Source: Diogma glabrata
Lineage: Eukaryota; Arthropoda; Insecta; Diptera; Cylindrotomidae
Assembly: GCA_963693315.1 (NCBI GenBank)
Contig: OY856186.1
Span: 281,102,346-281,166,345, forward strand
Direction of reading: 5' to 3'
Length of the DNA stretch: 64,000 bases
Below the pieces are notes generated by a model, which was given only the letters and a program-made list of their open reading frames with translations, ran no database searches and was not told the DNA's origin. The position numbers were made by a program, and so were the translations under genes. This document shows positions 10,579-23,570 of the stretch, piece by piece. Every line of letters starts with the position of its first letter. Within the stretch, counting starts at the first letter, position 1.

Positions 10579-10992
10579 CTAGTATCTATTATCAAGAGAT
10601 GCACCACGTACATCAACACTCATACCATTATCACGTCGACGATACAAAGGATAACCATTCACAGATTCTTTAGTATTTTCAGAAAAAGGTTTTGGAAAAT
10701 TATTACTACATTTACCATCTCTCATACAAACAGAATTGGCACCACATGGTCCATGCATCATATGACGTTTCACATATTCATGTAATTTAGGAAAAAGAAT
10801 GAGATCAGAGATTTCAGTACATACAAATTTATTAATCATTTCATTTCCATCAATTTTATCTTCATATAACAAATTTAACAAACACATCAGGCAGGAATTA
10901 AAGTACCAGTACGATGATTAAAAATATTATGAATTTTAAAATGATAAATACCACGTGCAATTCATTTCTTCATGTACAACATTCATTTCACC
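10579..10992 (-). pseudogene. Helitron Rep/helicase N-terminal fragment, unit B
   Basis: The 102-residue open segment at 10579-10887 is identical in translation to the one at 8067-8375. It includes the HMMHGPCG, DGKCSNNFPKPF and NGYPLYRRR blocks and the same stop inside the CTAGT terminus. The broken upstream frame is also shared, so both copies descend from one already truncated fragment. No nicking or helicase motifs are present. Confidence 0.8.
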
Positions 10993-11028
10993 ATTAACAC
11001 CATTCATGAAAAATAATAATAATAATTT

Positions 11029-11700
11029 CCGCATGGAGGGATCAGTTTTTATTGTTTTGAAATTTTTTTTTATTTTTGATCTACGGGTGTGACAACCCCT
11101 CGTACTCCAGTCCCTGCTATTGACATACGAGTTAACGTGAGATATCAAATACCACTGGCAATAGCAGTGAGATATCACTAGTCAAGGTGACATCTTATGG
11201 GTGGTGGCGGATGAACTGTATTCAGTCAACGGCAGCACCCTCAATCTTAGCTGTAAAATAATCCTTGATGATGCTATTGCTTCCCTGAAGAAACGACCCT
11301 TCATATAACTATGTGTGGGCTTTAATCTTCAAGAAAGACGGTGCGTCACAGGATCAAGGAATATGCAACCGGCTGGATTATTGGCAACTACAGTTTTGTT
11401 TTGTTTCAGCAAATTTTTGTAAAAATTTGCTATTTACTTTTTAATTTACTTTTATTTTCTCTATTCTATCATAAAATATTGGCCTATGTCATATTTTGTC
11501 AGTGATAGGATTTTTTGTTATGTTACCCATTCTTAATCAAAAAATATAAAAAAAACAAAAAAAGAAAGATTTACGTCCATCAACACCTTTGAACGTATGT
11601 TGTTGTGGGACCTTGATCTTAAAAGGTTTTTATGGGTTATTGTGACACATATTGTAATTCCTACTACACAACACATTTTATTAAAAAAAAAAAAAAAATA
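11029..11700. repeat. Blocks C and diverged D, fourth copy
   Basis: The C part matches the 8517-8975 version (GATGATGCTATTGC). It then continues into a D block with differences such as TGTTACCCATTCTTAATC, ending in a poly-A at about 11681-11697. This looks like the original right-hand boundary of the array. Confidence 0.8.
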
Positions 11701-11813
11701 AAAAAACAAAGAAAAATAATACTATGAAAAATAATAGGATGTCTATCCACTCCCTAATCAATGCATAAACTAAATTGAAATTTGAAAAGAAAATTTAAAT
11801 TAATCAATTATTA

Positions 11814-12038
11814 AATTTAATAATTAAACAGTAATATTATTTTTCAAACAACTATTATTAAAAAATATAAATTTCAGACGCGCTTCGGATATAAAATGTC
11901 CATCATCAATGAAAGAATTTATTTAAATATAAATTCTTTCATTGATGATGGATATTTTATATCCGAAACGCGTCTGAAATTTATATTTTTTAATAAAAGA
12001 TGTTTGAAAAATAATATTACTGTTTAATTATTAAATTA
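11814..12038. mobile_element. Palindromic MITE with arms of about 107 bp
   Basis: Left arm 11814-11920 and right arm 11927-12038 are inverted copies, both with ATTTCAGACGCG and CATCATCAATGAAAGAATTT. They are joined by a centre that is itself palindromic (ATTTAAAT). A few mismatches, for example GCGCTTCGG versus the complement of CCGAAACGC, and a small indel show moderate age. No transposase. Confidence 0.8.
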
Positions 12039-12189
12039 TTTAATAGATCAATTATAATAACCAGCTTGGAGACCAATTTTTTATAATATATATATTTTTA
12101 CATTTATGTAAATTATATACTTAACCATGAAAATTTAAAATACTAAATAATAATAATAAAAAAACAAAGAAAAGACTTGGGCAATTCTA

Positions 12190-12480
12190 TTTCATATTGT
12201 ATGGCGGGAGCCGTTAAATTCAAAAATACATTTTAATTCGTCTATAACTTTTTTATTTATGATCCAATTTGTGTGAAAAATCTTTAAAATTTAAGTTACA
12301 CTAATATCAGTTGGCAGTGAAAATTTTAAATAAATCCATCTGCGACTAAAAAAGCCTTACGCTGCAAAAAGTTTTTTTTTAGCGTATTAATATATAAGAT
12401 ATTGTGTTCTTTTACATTCACGGAACCGTTGGCGAGCGAATTTTATTCGCACTTGTCTGACTTTTTTCATTTTAAATGTC
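12190..12480. repeat. Dispersed repeat family Z copy
   Basis: The end segment reads ACGGAACCGTTGGCGAGCG and then ATTCGCACTTGTCTGAC. The complement of this pattern occurs at 44572-44620. Family Z shares the GGAACC-type end with family Y and may be related. Non-coding. Confidence 0.5.
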
Positions 12481-12899
12481 AAAATTTTTTGATTTTTGTG
12501 ACCAAAAAAATATTTATTTGGTGTAAAAGACTGCTTCTAGTTGCCTAAAAGTCAGGCTTTTAACAAAAAAATGTTGTATCTAGTCATTGGCTCTGACGAC
12601 GGGTACATACGACCGGCTAGAGGATGGGAGTGAGTAAACTGACAGAGCGTTACTAGATATTGAATTTACGTCAATGTGTCACAAACCAGACAAAATTCAA
12701 GCCAAGTGGAACTAAACGAATGTTTCGTACTCCCCCTTGACGTACGTTATACTATTACATTTTATAGTACACTAATAATGTGATGATTAACGTGAAAATA
12801 ACAAAATTTTTAATGACGCAATAAATTGACTATAAATTTTGGCTTTAAGCTAACGGTTTCTTGATTATTACTTCGGTTTTGAAAAAACGAAAGCACTGA
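12481..12899. other. Spacer, nothing recognised
   Basis: Mixed AT-rich sequence with no supported ORF or repeat. Confidence 0.35.
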
Positions 12900-14300
12900 A
12901 TTCATGAGAGAAAAGGGAAATTCTTACCCCCACTTTTTTGGCATTTGGCACGTTTTAGGACCTACTGATTCTAAAAAAGCAAAAACAAATGTCTGCCTGC
13001 CGGCCAGCCGGCCGTCTTTACCTGCAAAATCTAGAAAACCACTGGAAGAATTTCAAAAAATTTTTTTTTTTCAATCAGGTATACCCAATGGGCAGGTTTA
13101 AAAGGACGACGTGTTTGATAACTGTACGGAAAGTGTGTCAAAAAATCATTAAGTGTGTCAAAAATAGCAAATTTTCATATTTTTGGCTTAAAAAACGTTT
13201 ATTTTCAGTGATAATGAATAGTAAATTTGAATTTGGAGAAATCAGGATGATTGACATCCGTACGTAAGACCAGGAACTTTATTATTGATTTAGAAATATG
13301 TCAAAAAAAAATCGTTACGTGTGTCAAAAGATTGATTTTGGTATATTTTGTTTCCCAATTTTTTTGAGAAACATATTATAGGAAACATATTATGGGAAAC
13401 ATTATGGGAAACATTACTTCGGTTTTCGACTAGAAATATATAAAACATAAAAGTAATTATTTGGATGACATGAAATGTAATTGAACATTAAATATGACAC
13501 ATGAAGTGTGTCAAAAAATCGTTAAGTGTGTCAAAACAAGAAAATTTACATTGGTTTTGTTGAAAAATGTTCATTTTAAGAGAAAATCAATAGTAACATG
13601 GAATGTGGAGAAATCTTGATGTTAGATTATTGCATTATAAGTTTGACAAAAAATTATTGTCAAGAGTGTTGTGTCAAAAGAAAGATTTTTATTTATTTTT
13701 GTACCCAATTTTTTGGAAAACACAAAATTAATTATTTGTATGACGTGAAATTTTATTATTATTATAGAGAATTATGGCATTAATAGTTTGTCAAAAAATA
13801 ATGTCAAGTGTATCAAAAGAATGATTTTCATTTTTTTTTAGAAAAAATTAAATTGGTTATATGTATGAAATGAAATGTAATGAACATGAAATTATTATTA
13901 TTGAGAATTTTATTTAAATTTAAATTTTTGATTTTATTATAATTTTTGGAATTTTGAAAAAAGTTTCAATTTTTGATATTGTTATATTTTTTGCAAATTT
14001 TTTAGAATTTTGGAAAAAGTTTGAATTTTTGAATTTGTAAGAATTTTGGGAATATTATTAGAATTTAAAAAAAGTTTCAATATTTGATTTTATTCTAATT
14101 TTTGGAAATTTGAAAAAAATTTCAAGTTTTGATTTTTCTATAATTTTTGCAATATTTTTATAATTTATGAAAAAAATTTTAATCTTTGATTTTTGAATAA
14201 TTTTTGGAATATTTGAAAAAAGTTTGATTTTATTTAATATTTTTGGAATTAGCTTAAATTTAAGCCAAAATTCGAGGAGGGAGGACCAAAAAAAATTTTA
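12900..14300. repeat. Dispersed repeat family X, plus-oriented copy
   Basis: Begins near TTCATGAG...GGGAAATTCTTACCC. It contains many GTGTGTCAAAAAAT-type blocks in submodules (near 13126, 13151, 13318, 13505, 13528, 13671 and 13806). From about 13915 it turns into degenerate units of roughly 50 bp around TTTTTGATTTTATTATAATTT. The whole order reappears inverted at 31745-33515. The short ORFs at 12904-13267 are not kept in the other copy. Non-coding repeat; superfamily unknown. Confidence 0.75.
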
Positions 14301-17300
14301 AAGTCAAAATAAATTGACTAAATTTTGGCTACAAGTTTTGATGCATTAAGAATTAAAATCGTATAAATAGAATATGAGATTTTTCGAAACCTGCTAGTTT
14401 AAATTTAAGCTAACCTGCTTTCTTACATTATTTAAAATTGGTGGGGGCTACAAATTTTTTAGTGGCACAACAAATTGACTATGAATTGGCTACAAATGCC
14501 TGACTAGGTCCTAGTTGTAGCAAACAGTTTTCGGCCGCTATCTTAATAGAGGTCACGATGTGCCATAACAGGGGTAAGCAACACGGTTACTGTAAAATTC
14601 GGAGCAGATCTTCAGAAAAGAAGTTACACTTAATATGCAGTTTATTTCATTTTAAAAATTTTTCAAATTATTACTATGACAATTTGTATTTGTAAACAAA
14701 ATACTATTTTTAAAAAATTGGGAAAAACGCTCTTGATGTTTTAAGTATTTATAAAAGTATTGGACAGTTGATAATAAACAAGATTGTTAGATCAAAAACA
14801 AGTTTCGATATGCAAAATGTCAAGGTAAAAATAAAAATTAAAAAGAATATATAACTGAACAATAATATAACATCAGCTAGGTTTTAATAATTTCAGATGT
14901 GGTGCTTTACGCCTCTCAGTCTCTAGCGACTGATGATTATATTATATTATTATATTATTATATTATAAAAATTACAAAATTGAGAGCTGCGCCATTTTAT
15001 ACTGTATATTATTGGCAAAGAATCGGTTATGTCCATTCTTCGTTTTAAAACCTGAGCATAACCCAGGTAACAATTTAACCTAGGTAATCATTGAGTAAAG
15101 CTTTAAAAGAGGAATTTAAAATGGAAGGGGAAATTTAAAATTCTTGAACTATGCATGAGAAAAGTTTTATACAAGCTCTACTCAAGGAGAAAAGGCGTAT
15201 GAAAAAATATTCTTTATTCAAGAAGACATATATAATGCTTTATACATGTTTTATATAAGTGTTTGAATAAAGTTGTACAAAAGTTGTTATTCAAGGCTTA
15301 TTCAAATACTGTCAAAATGTTACTTGAATAAAATGCTTGAGTAAATCTTTACTCAAGAGAATTACTCAGTGCCTATTCAAGAAGCGATGCCACTGAAAAA
15401 AAAATTGGTGATTCTTTCCTTTAGTTATTTTGGTTAATTGGCGCATTAAACTAATTTTTTTTTGTATATTGCTGCTATTGAGTTAATCTTTTATCGGAAA
15501 TTACAATTTATTTAATCTAATTTCAAAATTATTGTTATAATTTAATCAAACAAATCTGTTTTTCCCTTAAAATAAAACAAATTTATTTCACAAATCTCTC
15601 GTTTATTTTCCAAAAAAAAAATAATTTTGTAAATAAACATTAAAAATTTATTTAGCAGAAATTAATTAGTAAATGAACAAATATTTAAATATTCACAAAA
15701 TTACCTGAATACCTTTTTTTCCAGAATGTTCAGATCAAAAAACTCTATGTTCACTTTTCAGTTCATAAAGAGTAAACACAAACATCATTAAAGGATCAAA
15801 TGAATATTAAATGTATGTATTTCATGTTGACGGATAAAGTTTTTCAAGTTTAAAAGTTTGTTTTCGATTTTTTATGTTATATCAATAAAGTCCTGGGAGG
15901 AAAAATGTTGATCCCAAACGTGATAATGAATTCAAAAATTAAACTTTTAATCATAATACCCCCGACAATGTACCCTAAAGTATCCATTACATAAAACAAA
16001 CGAATGTCACAGACAAAACCAACCATATTAAAAAAAAACAAGGAAATTCATATAAAAATATCCGTTTAAAGAAAAATAAAACACAAAAAACAAAAACAAA
16101 AACAACAACAAAGCCCAAAATAATTTTCTTAAAAGTTTTTTTATGTTTTTTGTATAATTTTATGTTGTTGTTGTTGTTTTTCTTCATTCTTTTGCTAAGT
16201 CATCAAAATGTTGTAACAAGAAAAAATTGACTTTTTCTTTTTTATTATACTTTTTAAAAAAAATTTGTTTTTTATTTTTTCCAAAAAAAAGAGGAAAGAA
16301 AATATATATGAAAATTGCAATAATGTATTTTTATAACATTTGATATGAAAAGCTTTCTCGGGGTATATTGTAATTGTAGTTTTTTCCTCCCTTGGCTATT
16401 TATTCTTTTCTGTCTTATCATCATAAATAATTGTAGTGTGTTACGTTCTTGTTGTTGGTGATTTTGCTTTTTTTTTGGTTAAGTGAATAAGAGGAAAACT
16501 TATCATCATCATTAAATTGTGTGTGTGATGTGTGGAGGATATATCAACTAGTGAGATTTATTAGGATTTGGTATTTTATTTATTGTTATTTGGTTGAGTT
16601 AAGAAAGTTTAGTTTTAATGTAGTCATAATGAGATATATGTTTAAGCTAAACTGTGTTCTCACGTTTATGAGGGTTGATGGTGTTGTTGTTTTACCAGAA
16701 AAATATCAGTGAATAACGGATATACGGTTTTTTCTATAACATATTATAACTTTATTATGAATAAAAAACTTTTCTTTCTTTATTTTAATCTCAATGAAGT
16801 TTTATTATTTTTTTACAACTGCAACTTGTGTTAACATTAAATCTAATTTTCTTTTAATATTTAGACAACAAAATAAAAATAAAAGCTTTTTAAAAATTAA
16901 ATTAAATATTTTTAGGATTATATTTATTTTAAGAATAAGATCAAAGAAAATGTGTAAAAACTATTTAATATTTTATATATTTTTGAATTTAATTTTGTTT
17001 CAAATTTCTTTGATATTAGAAAAATAGCAACAATACTTTTGTTTTCATTTTAATTTGATTTAAACTGTTTTTCATTAAGAAAAATATTTTTGAAATTTAT
17101 GAATAAACGATTTCTATGTGGGATCAGCATCTTATATCTGTATTATACAATTTTTGACTATAAAGCTTTCGTATTTTCTGGTATTATAGTTCTATATTTG
17201 CATGTTGTGCTTCCACAAGTCTTTAACAATCATAAGATTTAAGACAATTAAAGAGCTTTAAGTTATTTTTCATTAACTTTTGAAATGAAAACCAACAGAC

Positions 17301-17387
17301 TTAATAGATCTCATTATAATATAGTATTTCGTAATATAATTAAAAATAAATTAAACAGGTAAACAAAAATATTGTAAATTTTTTAAA
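14301..17387. other. Long AT-rich stretch without a recognised gene
   Basis: Contains an ATTATATTATT-type microsatellite at about 14933-14970 and poly-A/T runs near 15600-15640 and 16230-16290. Short ORFs at 15987-16187, 16521-16712 and 16794-17027 have strongly AT-driven composition (K, N, F, I, Y) and no recognisable domain, so I do not call them genes. Confidence 0.5.
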
Positions 17388-17613
17388 TCATTAAAATTAG
17401 TTTTTCAGAATGCACGTTTCTTTTTTGTATATGTTTTCATTGGCTTCACAAAAAAGTTCTTTCGCACATAATTTTAGATGAAAATAATACAAAATTTATC
17501 AATTTAATATTACGAAAGTCATAGTACCTCATAAAATGTTAAATGAAATCCGATATTTTAGTGCTGGGGCGCTTTACAATATGTGCACGGTTACGGTATG
17601 CTACACATCATGT
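17388..17613. repeat. Repeat family R, left part of an interrupted copy
   Basis: Shares AAAAAAGTTCTTTCGCACAT, CCGATATTTTAGTGCTGGGG and GGTATGCTACACATCATGT with other R copies. It breaks off at 17613, and the missing continuation (GCATGCTATGTATTATGCAC) resumes at 23663, after the LINE insertion. Confidence 0.8.
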
Positions 17614-18095
17614 ACCAAGAGGGCTGAGCTCCAGACTACTGTAGTGGTCGCAGGTGATGAAAAATGAACGGCCTACATACTGATATGTTGTATGTACAGG
17701 GTAACTGCAAATACGAAAATAAGCAGTCCCCGACCAAGAGCACAATACAGATTCTAGAGCGTCTGTCCCACAGTGAATGGCTCATGGGTCAGGGTCTGTC
17801 TTCATGTTAGAAGCTGCTGTTTTTTGCCACCTGGCAGAACGTCTGAAATGCTAAGAGATGATAACTTCAAAAATAAATAAGCAAGGAGGTATCTTAGGAT
17901 CAAACCTTACGGTGCCGGGAATAGGAACCCCAGTACCGGTGTACAAAGTGTTCATGCAGACTCCCAGTCGTTGAAATCCAGCGACTGCAATGAAACAGTG
18001 GTGGCAAACCACGATGGTCGCTGGTCGCTGTATCAGATACTACTACAATTGACAAGCACAAGAAGCCAGAGCTGGCATTTGCCAAAAGCAGTAAA
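17614..18095 (+). other. LINE 5' leader
   Basis: Non-coding sequence between the R repeat junction and the first recognisable ORF1 segment. It is more GC-balanced than the surrounding DNA, as the rest of the LINE is. It contains GTGCCGGGAATAGGAACCCC. Probably the LINE 5' untranslated region or a decayed ORF1 start. Confidence 0.5.
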
Positions 18096-19558
18096 GTGGT
18101 TATATCACCATTAAAAAGAAGCGTTAGCTTGAGCGACAGTCTATGCACAGCCACTGGACTGCAAGCAAATAACAATAAATTGGTGCCAAAATTGCCTACT
18201 GTATCATCTGCAACGAGAAACGCAACCCAAACCTCTACCGAGCGCCTGGATCTAGGTATTGTGAAAACGAGCAATGTCAGTAGATCAACTTTAAAGGTCA
18301 CGGCGAAGGGAGTTAATCTAAAACAACCAGCGATCAACCCTGTGATACCCGTAGGAGGTACACAGGTTGTCAATAATGACATAGACACCTTATTGGTAGT
18401 TAGTTGTAAAATTCAACAGTTTTAAAAAACTTGTTCTGTAAACCAAACGTTTAGAAACCCTGTTCACGACATTGAAGCCTTGCACATATCTGCTGTGAAT
18501 AACCTCACTGCTGTCCAAAGTATCAGGCCACAGATGAACAAAGTGTGCCAGACTTCACCGACCTTGCAAACAAATGTCGATGAAACAACCAAAAGACGCT
18601 GACGTGGAAATGGTGAGGATATGAAAGCACAACTGCCTTCGTCGAAAAAAAGTAAAACAGGATAAGGATCTTGAAAGAACCTAGATCACAATCCAAACAG
18701 AATGTTATCAAGTCGAGAGAACAGCAGGCCCATGAACCGAAACGTGCTCCCTGTGGTAGCATCCAAAATGGAGTGGCAACCCGTGAGAAGACGTAAAAGG
18801 AGGAAAAAACGCGTCCTGTTGAGCCTCTACGAAACGAACCACGCAAACCTAGGATAAGAGCACCACGGTCGGATGCTATAATAATATCTAGGTCCGGTAA
18901 AAAAAGCTATGCGCAGTTGTTAAAAGAGATGAAAGTGAAGCCAGAACTAAAAGAACTAGGAGATTATGTCACCAAGATTAGGAAGACAGCCAAAGACGAG
19001 CTGCTTCTGGAAATTAAAAGGGTGTATACAATCATTAAAAGGTGTATGCAATCAAAAGCTTAAACAGCATGCAGACCTAGCACTCAGAGACTCGGTGAGT
19101 GTTAGGAAGGTGTGTCAAGAAACTCTCATCAAGGGTCACGACATAAACGAGGTAACAACGAGGGAAGATATTTGCATTGCAATCCAGACACGATTTCATA
19201 CAATTGGATCTATTCAAACCAAGCAATCAAATCTTTGAGGACAATGCGAGACAGAATTCAGACGGCAATAATCAGTCTTCCTGAACAATTAGCGCATGCA
19301 CTCGTTACGTCTGGACACATTCGAGTAGGATGGGTAACATGCAGACTGCACGAGCAAATAGCTCCAACATGCTATTTCAGATGCCTTGATTACGGTCATG
19401 TAGCAAGGCACTATAAAAGTAATGTGGATCGAATGGGAATATGTTTTCGAAATCGAAAGATTGCAAAGAGCCCCCAAAATGTGCTTTTTGCCTGCCGGGA
19501 ACCACAGGAACTAATGGGCATTCGACAGGAGGCAGTAGATGTCCAGCCTACAAAATAG
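18096..19558 (+). pseudogene. R1/LOA-like LINE ORF1 (gag-like), broken
   Basis: Open pieces at 18096-18425, about 18811-19020 and 19112-19558 lie in different frames. The middle piece carries an R1-type gag stretch (SGKKSYAQLLKEMKVKPEL, then KIRKTAKDELLLEIKR). The last carries the conserved LPEQLAHALVTSGHIRVGW block, then CRLHEQI and a zinc-knuckle region (CYFRCLDYGHVARHY). In this family ORF1 binds LINE RNA through CCHC knuckles. Here the first knuckle has Y in place of the last Cys, and the next is disrupted. At least three frame changes and several stops show it is a dead copy. It is followed at once by remnants of ORF2. Confidence 0.8.
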
Positions 19559-19569
19559 CGCTAAAGCCG

Positions 19570-21740
19570 ACTTCTGCCCGTAATGGTTAAGTGTATCCAG
19601 ATAAATCTTAACCACTGGCAAGCGGCACAGGACCTACTGACACAGACTGTTGGAAACCAAAACTGAACGTGGCATTGATTTTCGAACAATATAGAACCCC
19701 TGTTGCCGATAGAAACTGGGTTGAAGACGAGCAAAGTTGCTAACTGAACCGGCAATGCTCTTCCTTTTGAACGCAGATCTAGTCATCAGGATGAGGGTTT
19801 TGTCAATGCCAAAATCAAAGGTGTCCACTTCTACAGTTGATACATTCCTCCTAGTCACTATCACTGGACGAATTTGAAAAGATACTTGACCGACTAATAA
19901 AAGACGTCAGAGGTAAGTCACCCATCGTAATTGCGGGTGATTTTAACGCTTGGACCGTTGAATGGGGAAGTAAACGTACTAATCCTTGAGGTAATGCAGT
20001 ACTTGAGGCATTTGCCAGACTTGATCTGGTACTGCTCAACCATGGCACCACAGAGACATTTAATAAAGGCGTAGCAAGTTGAATTATCGATATCACTTTT
20101 GCAAGTGACTTACTCTCGAAAGGGGCACAATGCAAGGTGTCTTTATTGTTTACGAATGTTGATCATCGTGCTATTACATTTGAAACCCAGCCACCACAGC
20201 AGTTTGAAAGGCATCAAGTCAAGTGAAAGACACTGCAAAATGGGTGGAAAATCAAAGAGTTGGACACGAAGTTGTTGGACTATGTGGTCAAATGCATACC
20301 AGTACCGGAGAGTGGTGCTAAAATAGGAGTAAAGTTTATTGTGAGATATCTGAAAAGCACTTGCGATGCATATATGGCACGTAAGAGCAATGGTAATGAA
20401 CGGTATCCAGTATTCTGGTGAACTGAAAACATTGTCTTTGTGAGAATAGATTGCGTTAAACTCCAGCAGAAATGTATACGGAAAAGAAATCATGAGCACT
20501 ATGAGCAGTTCCAAAGTGATTTCCAGGAAAATCGGAAAGAACTGCGGAAAGTAGTTGCTAATAGTAAGAGCTTATATAGATAAAATTGAGAATAACCCAT
20601 AGGGAAGTGCATACAAAATTGTGCTTACTAAGCTCAAGGGTGTTCAGTCAACTGCCCAAGTGTGACCAGCTATAATGGCTGAAATTGTATCTGGCCTGTT
20701 CCCCACCACAGTGACTTCTCCCTACCTCGTGAGCTGCATATTGAGGATAACTCAGTTTCGGCTGTCACCGCTGAAGAGGTCCTAAGCGCATTGTTCAGAT
20801 TATCCGTTAATAGCACGTCTAAGGAAGAAGCCGATGATATTTGAAAATATCTACACTGCGTGCCTAAAAGAAGGCATATTTGCTGAGGAATGGAAGTGCC
20901 AATACCTTAGGCTTATACCAAAACGTGAAAAACCACCAAAAGAACACTCATCCTACCGCCCACTGTGCATGCTTGACACAACTGGAGAGATCTTTCAGAG
21001 AATTATTTGAACTCGACTTAAGCAACATGCTGAAGGCAAGTGGGGTCTTTCTGACCAGCAGTTTGGTTTCAGAAAGAAACGCTCTACCGTTGATGCAATC
21101 TTTGCAGTTTGTGAGATAGCGCATAAAGCTTTGAGTGATAAAATATGGCTAGAGGGTGATAAACAATATTGTGCTGTTGTGTGAATGTTAAAAATGCTCG
21201 CACGGTGTCTGATGAGGCTGAAAATGTTATTGCGAGTACGATTCTGATCGATATTGCAGGAAAAGAAGTATCGGCTCTGCGTATAGCAACACGAAATGAT
21301 TAGTGACCGACGAACACGCGAAGACATCAATATGGACAGTCATATAGGATGGTAAGCAAAATGGGATGCTTCCACCAGCGGACGATGGATATTTGTGATG
21401 ATCCTTGACATAAAAGCATAGACAACAAGGAAACATGGTGACATCAACCATCATTTGACGCAGATGATCTCAGTCCATGGATGTTTCCGTGAGTACTTAT
21501 ACAAGTATAAGCACGTAATGAATCAAAACTGTCTCTACTGTGAGGGTAAAACCGAGAACGCTGAGCACATACTAATCAAATGCGGTGGGTTTGCAAACGC
21601 ACGAAGACTTATTGAGCAGCATATGGAAGGGTGAATTACTCCGCATAGCCTCATGCAATTTATGCTGGGCTCAAAGTCAACAAGTATGATGAAACGATTG
21701 AGACAAGACGAACGAAGAGCGAAATCCGAATCGACGCTAC
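19570..21740 (+). pseudogene. R1/LOA-like LINE ORF2 (endonuclease-RT), broken and internally deleted
   Basis: The APE-type endonuclease is visible at about 19590-20170, including the IVIAGDFNAW block, EWGSKRTNP and IDITFASDLLS. The RT fingers follow at about 20900-21130 with YRPLCMLDT and QQFGFRKKRSTVDAIF. RT motif A is truncated at about 21200, where sequence ending in VKNA jumps to a segment from near the C-terminus of the domain, so the YADD catalytic core is gone. The C-terminal cysteine knuckle (CLYCEGKTENAEHILIKC, 21531-21584) survives. In the family this protein nicks the target and primes reverse transcription. This copy cannot do so, and there are many frameshifts and stops. Confidence 0.8.
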
Positions 21741-21829
21741 CCGAAATTGGGTAGCGAAATCCGAAATTTGACGTCCACGCCGTCCTGCCTGGGTAATGCT
21801 GACAGAATTAGGTTGGTGTATCGGCAAGC

Positions 21830-23570
21830 AGAGTAAAAACTGCTAAGCCAATGGAGGTACATCACGGCGAATTGGCACCTTAAAAACAAAAGAGATTCTT
21901 ATCTAAAATGTTTACAAGGACGCAACACCATGTCCACGAAGAAGAACTATAAACTAGCAAGACAAGCCGTTACAAAGCTATGTAGACGAACGAAGCGAGA
22001 ATGGTGGAAGAGAAAGTGTGAGGAGATTGATAGCTTCAATAAAGAATATCAATCGCGTAAGTTTATTCAACAGGTTAAAACCTTAAAGAAGGGCCCTCAA
22101 ACTAGATCGACTGTTATTTAAACGAAGATGAAGAGCAACAAGTAGACCTTAAAAGTATTTTAGATACTTGGGCCGCTTATTTTGAGAATCTTCTCAACTT
22201 AAGTGACCAGCAACAAGTCGGGCGACGAGCAAAGCTTATTCGTGCGTCAAAAGTATATGTAGACAAACCAACCAAAGAGGAATTCAAAGTGGCGCTGTCA
22301 AAATTAAAACGCAATAAAGCACCTGGTATCGACGATATAACATCCGAAATGATTGTGCATGGTGAAACTCTATGCTTAAGATTGCTTGAGCTTGTTCAAA
22401 TGATCTGGAGGACTGGAACCATGCCACAGGACTGAAACACAGCAATGCTGATACCAATCCATAAGAAAGGTAATCGCCTACAATGTGGAAACTACAGAGG
22501 AATCGCTCTACTCTGCACAGCATATAAGATATTTTCCTACATTTTGCTATCAAAAATCAATCCTTTTGCTGAACAACTGTTTGGAGAATATCAGTGTGGT
22601 TTCTGGCGGGTCCCAGGTACCATCGATGCACTTTTCTCGATAAGGATGATTTTGGAGAAGTGCCGAGAGTTCAACATACCAGTGTACCAACTCTTCATTG
22701 ATTTCAGGCAGGCCTACGACTCTCTCGAACGAGAAACTCTATGGACTGCTCTGGTGTCAATGGGAATCCCTGGTAAACTGGTATCACTATGCAAAATGAC
22801 AGTACATAACTCTCAGTGCTGTGTACGAGTAGAGAACGAAATATCAAAGTTTTTAAGGTCGACTCCGGTTTAAGACAAGAAAAGTTGGTCTTCAAATTAA
22901 CTATAGTAAAACCAAACACATGAATGTTTCAAGAGAGGCAGAGAAGAAAGATTTGATGTGCGGCGATGAACGAATTGAGGGAGTTGAATCTTTTAAATAT
23001 TTGAGATCAAAGCTTGACTCAAACAACAGCATACTTACAGATATTAAAGCTTGAATCGTTGCAGGTAATCAAACTTTCTACTCAATTAAACCTCTCCTTG
23101 GATCACCATATGTATCAACTATCACCAAGCTCAAGTTTTACAAGACATTGATTAGACCGGTTCTGATGGATGCGTCACAAACGTGGATCCTTACTCAAAA
23201 TGACGAATCACATTTATCTGTATTTGAGCGTAAGATCTTACGCTACATTTTTGGTCCACTTAAGACAGACGATGGAGAGTATAGAACCCGATATACCTTT
23301 GAGATCAGAGACCTTCTTGAGGGTCCTGATATAATAGGTTGTATCCGTTCTAATTGGGTCGCTTGGTTTGGGCATGTTCTACGAGCCGATTCACAGTCTG
23401 GAATGATTAGAAAAATGTACATTAGTACCCCAGGGAGTGATCGACCGCGAAGTAGACCACACAAAATCGGCTGCCATGGTAATTATGCTGCTGTTGCTAA
23501 TGACCGTGGTGAATATTCAAAGCTGATTAGTCTGGCAACGCTCCAACATGGAGCATGAACGCCTTTAAAA
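21830..23570 (+). pseudogene. RTE-like LINE reverse transcriptase fragment, broken
   Basis: Starts inside the region upstream of RT (basic KLCRRTKREWWKRKCEEI at about 21980). It continues through LKRNKAPGIDDITSEMI (22300-22360), the long open piece 22445-22873 with NYRGIALLCTAYKIFSYILL, GEYQCGF and motif A LFIDFRQAYDS, and the C-terminal part with RYIFGP and WFGHVLR at 23148-23558. Between about 22873 and 22895 the frame jumps from the motif after A (SGLRQ-like) to an INYSKTKHM segment, so the catalytic F/YADD box is deleted. The endonuclease domain is absent. It ends near a short A-rich tail. Family assignment to the RTE group rests on these blocks only. Confidence 0.75.

Larger units (their letters stand above)
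8981..11500. repeat. Helitron-associated tandem unit B (about 2512 bp)
   Basis: The second copy of the 6481-8980 unit, in the same order and orientation. Differences from unit A include a C/T in CGGCAGCACC, TTTATTG versus TTCATTG, one A/T in ATCATAAAATATTGG, a longer poly-A, and gains and losses of 9-bp minisatellite units. At its right edge block C continues into a diverged block D instead of another unit. Confidence 0.85.

Noticed and set aside
6748..11178. Minus-strand ORFs of 64-80 codons starting MRVLPLTEYSS or MISHCYCQWY
   Set aside because: They lie in the non-coding block C and are repeated only because the block is; no homology recognised.
17900..18388. 162-codon minus-strand ORF over the LINE
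   Set aside because: Antisense shadow of the LINE leader and ORF1; the plus strand shows the family motifs.
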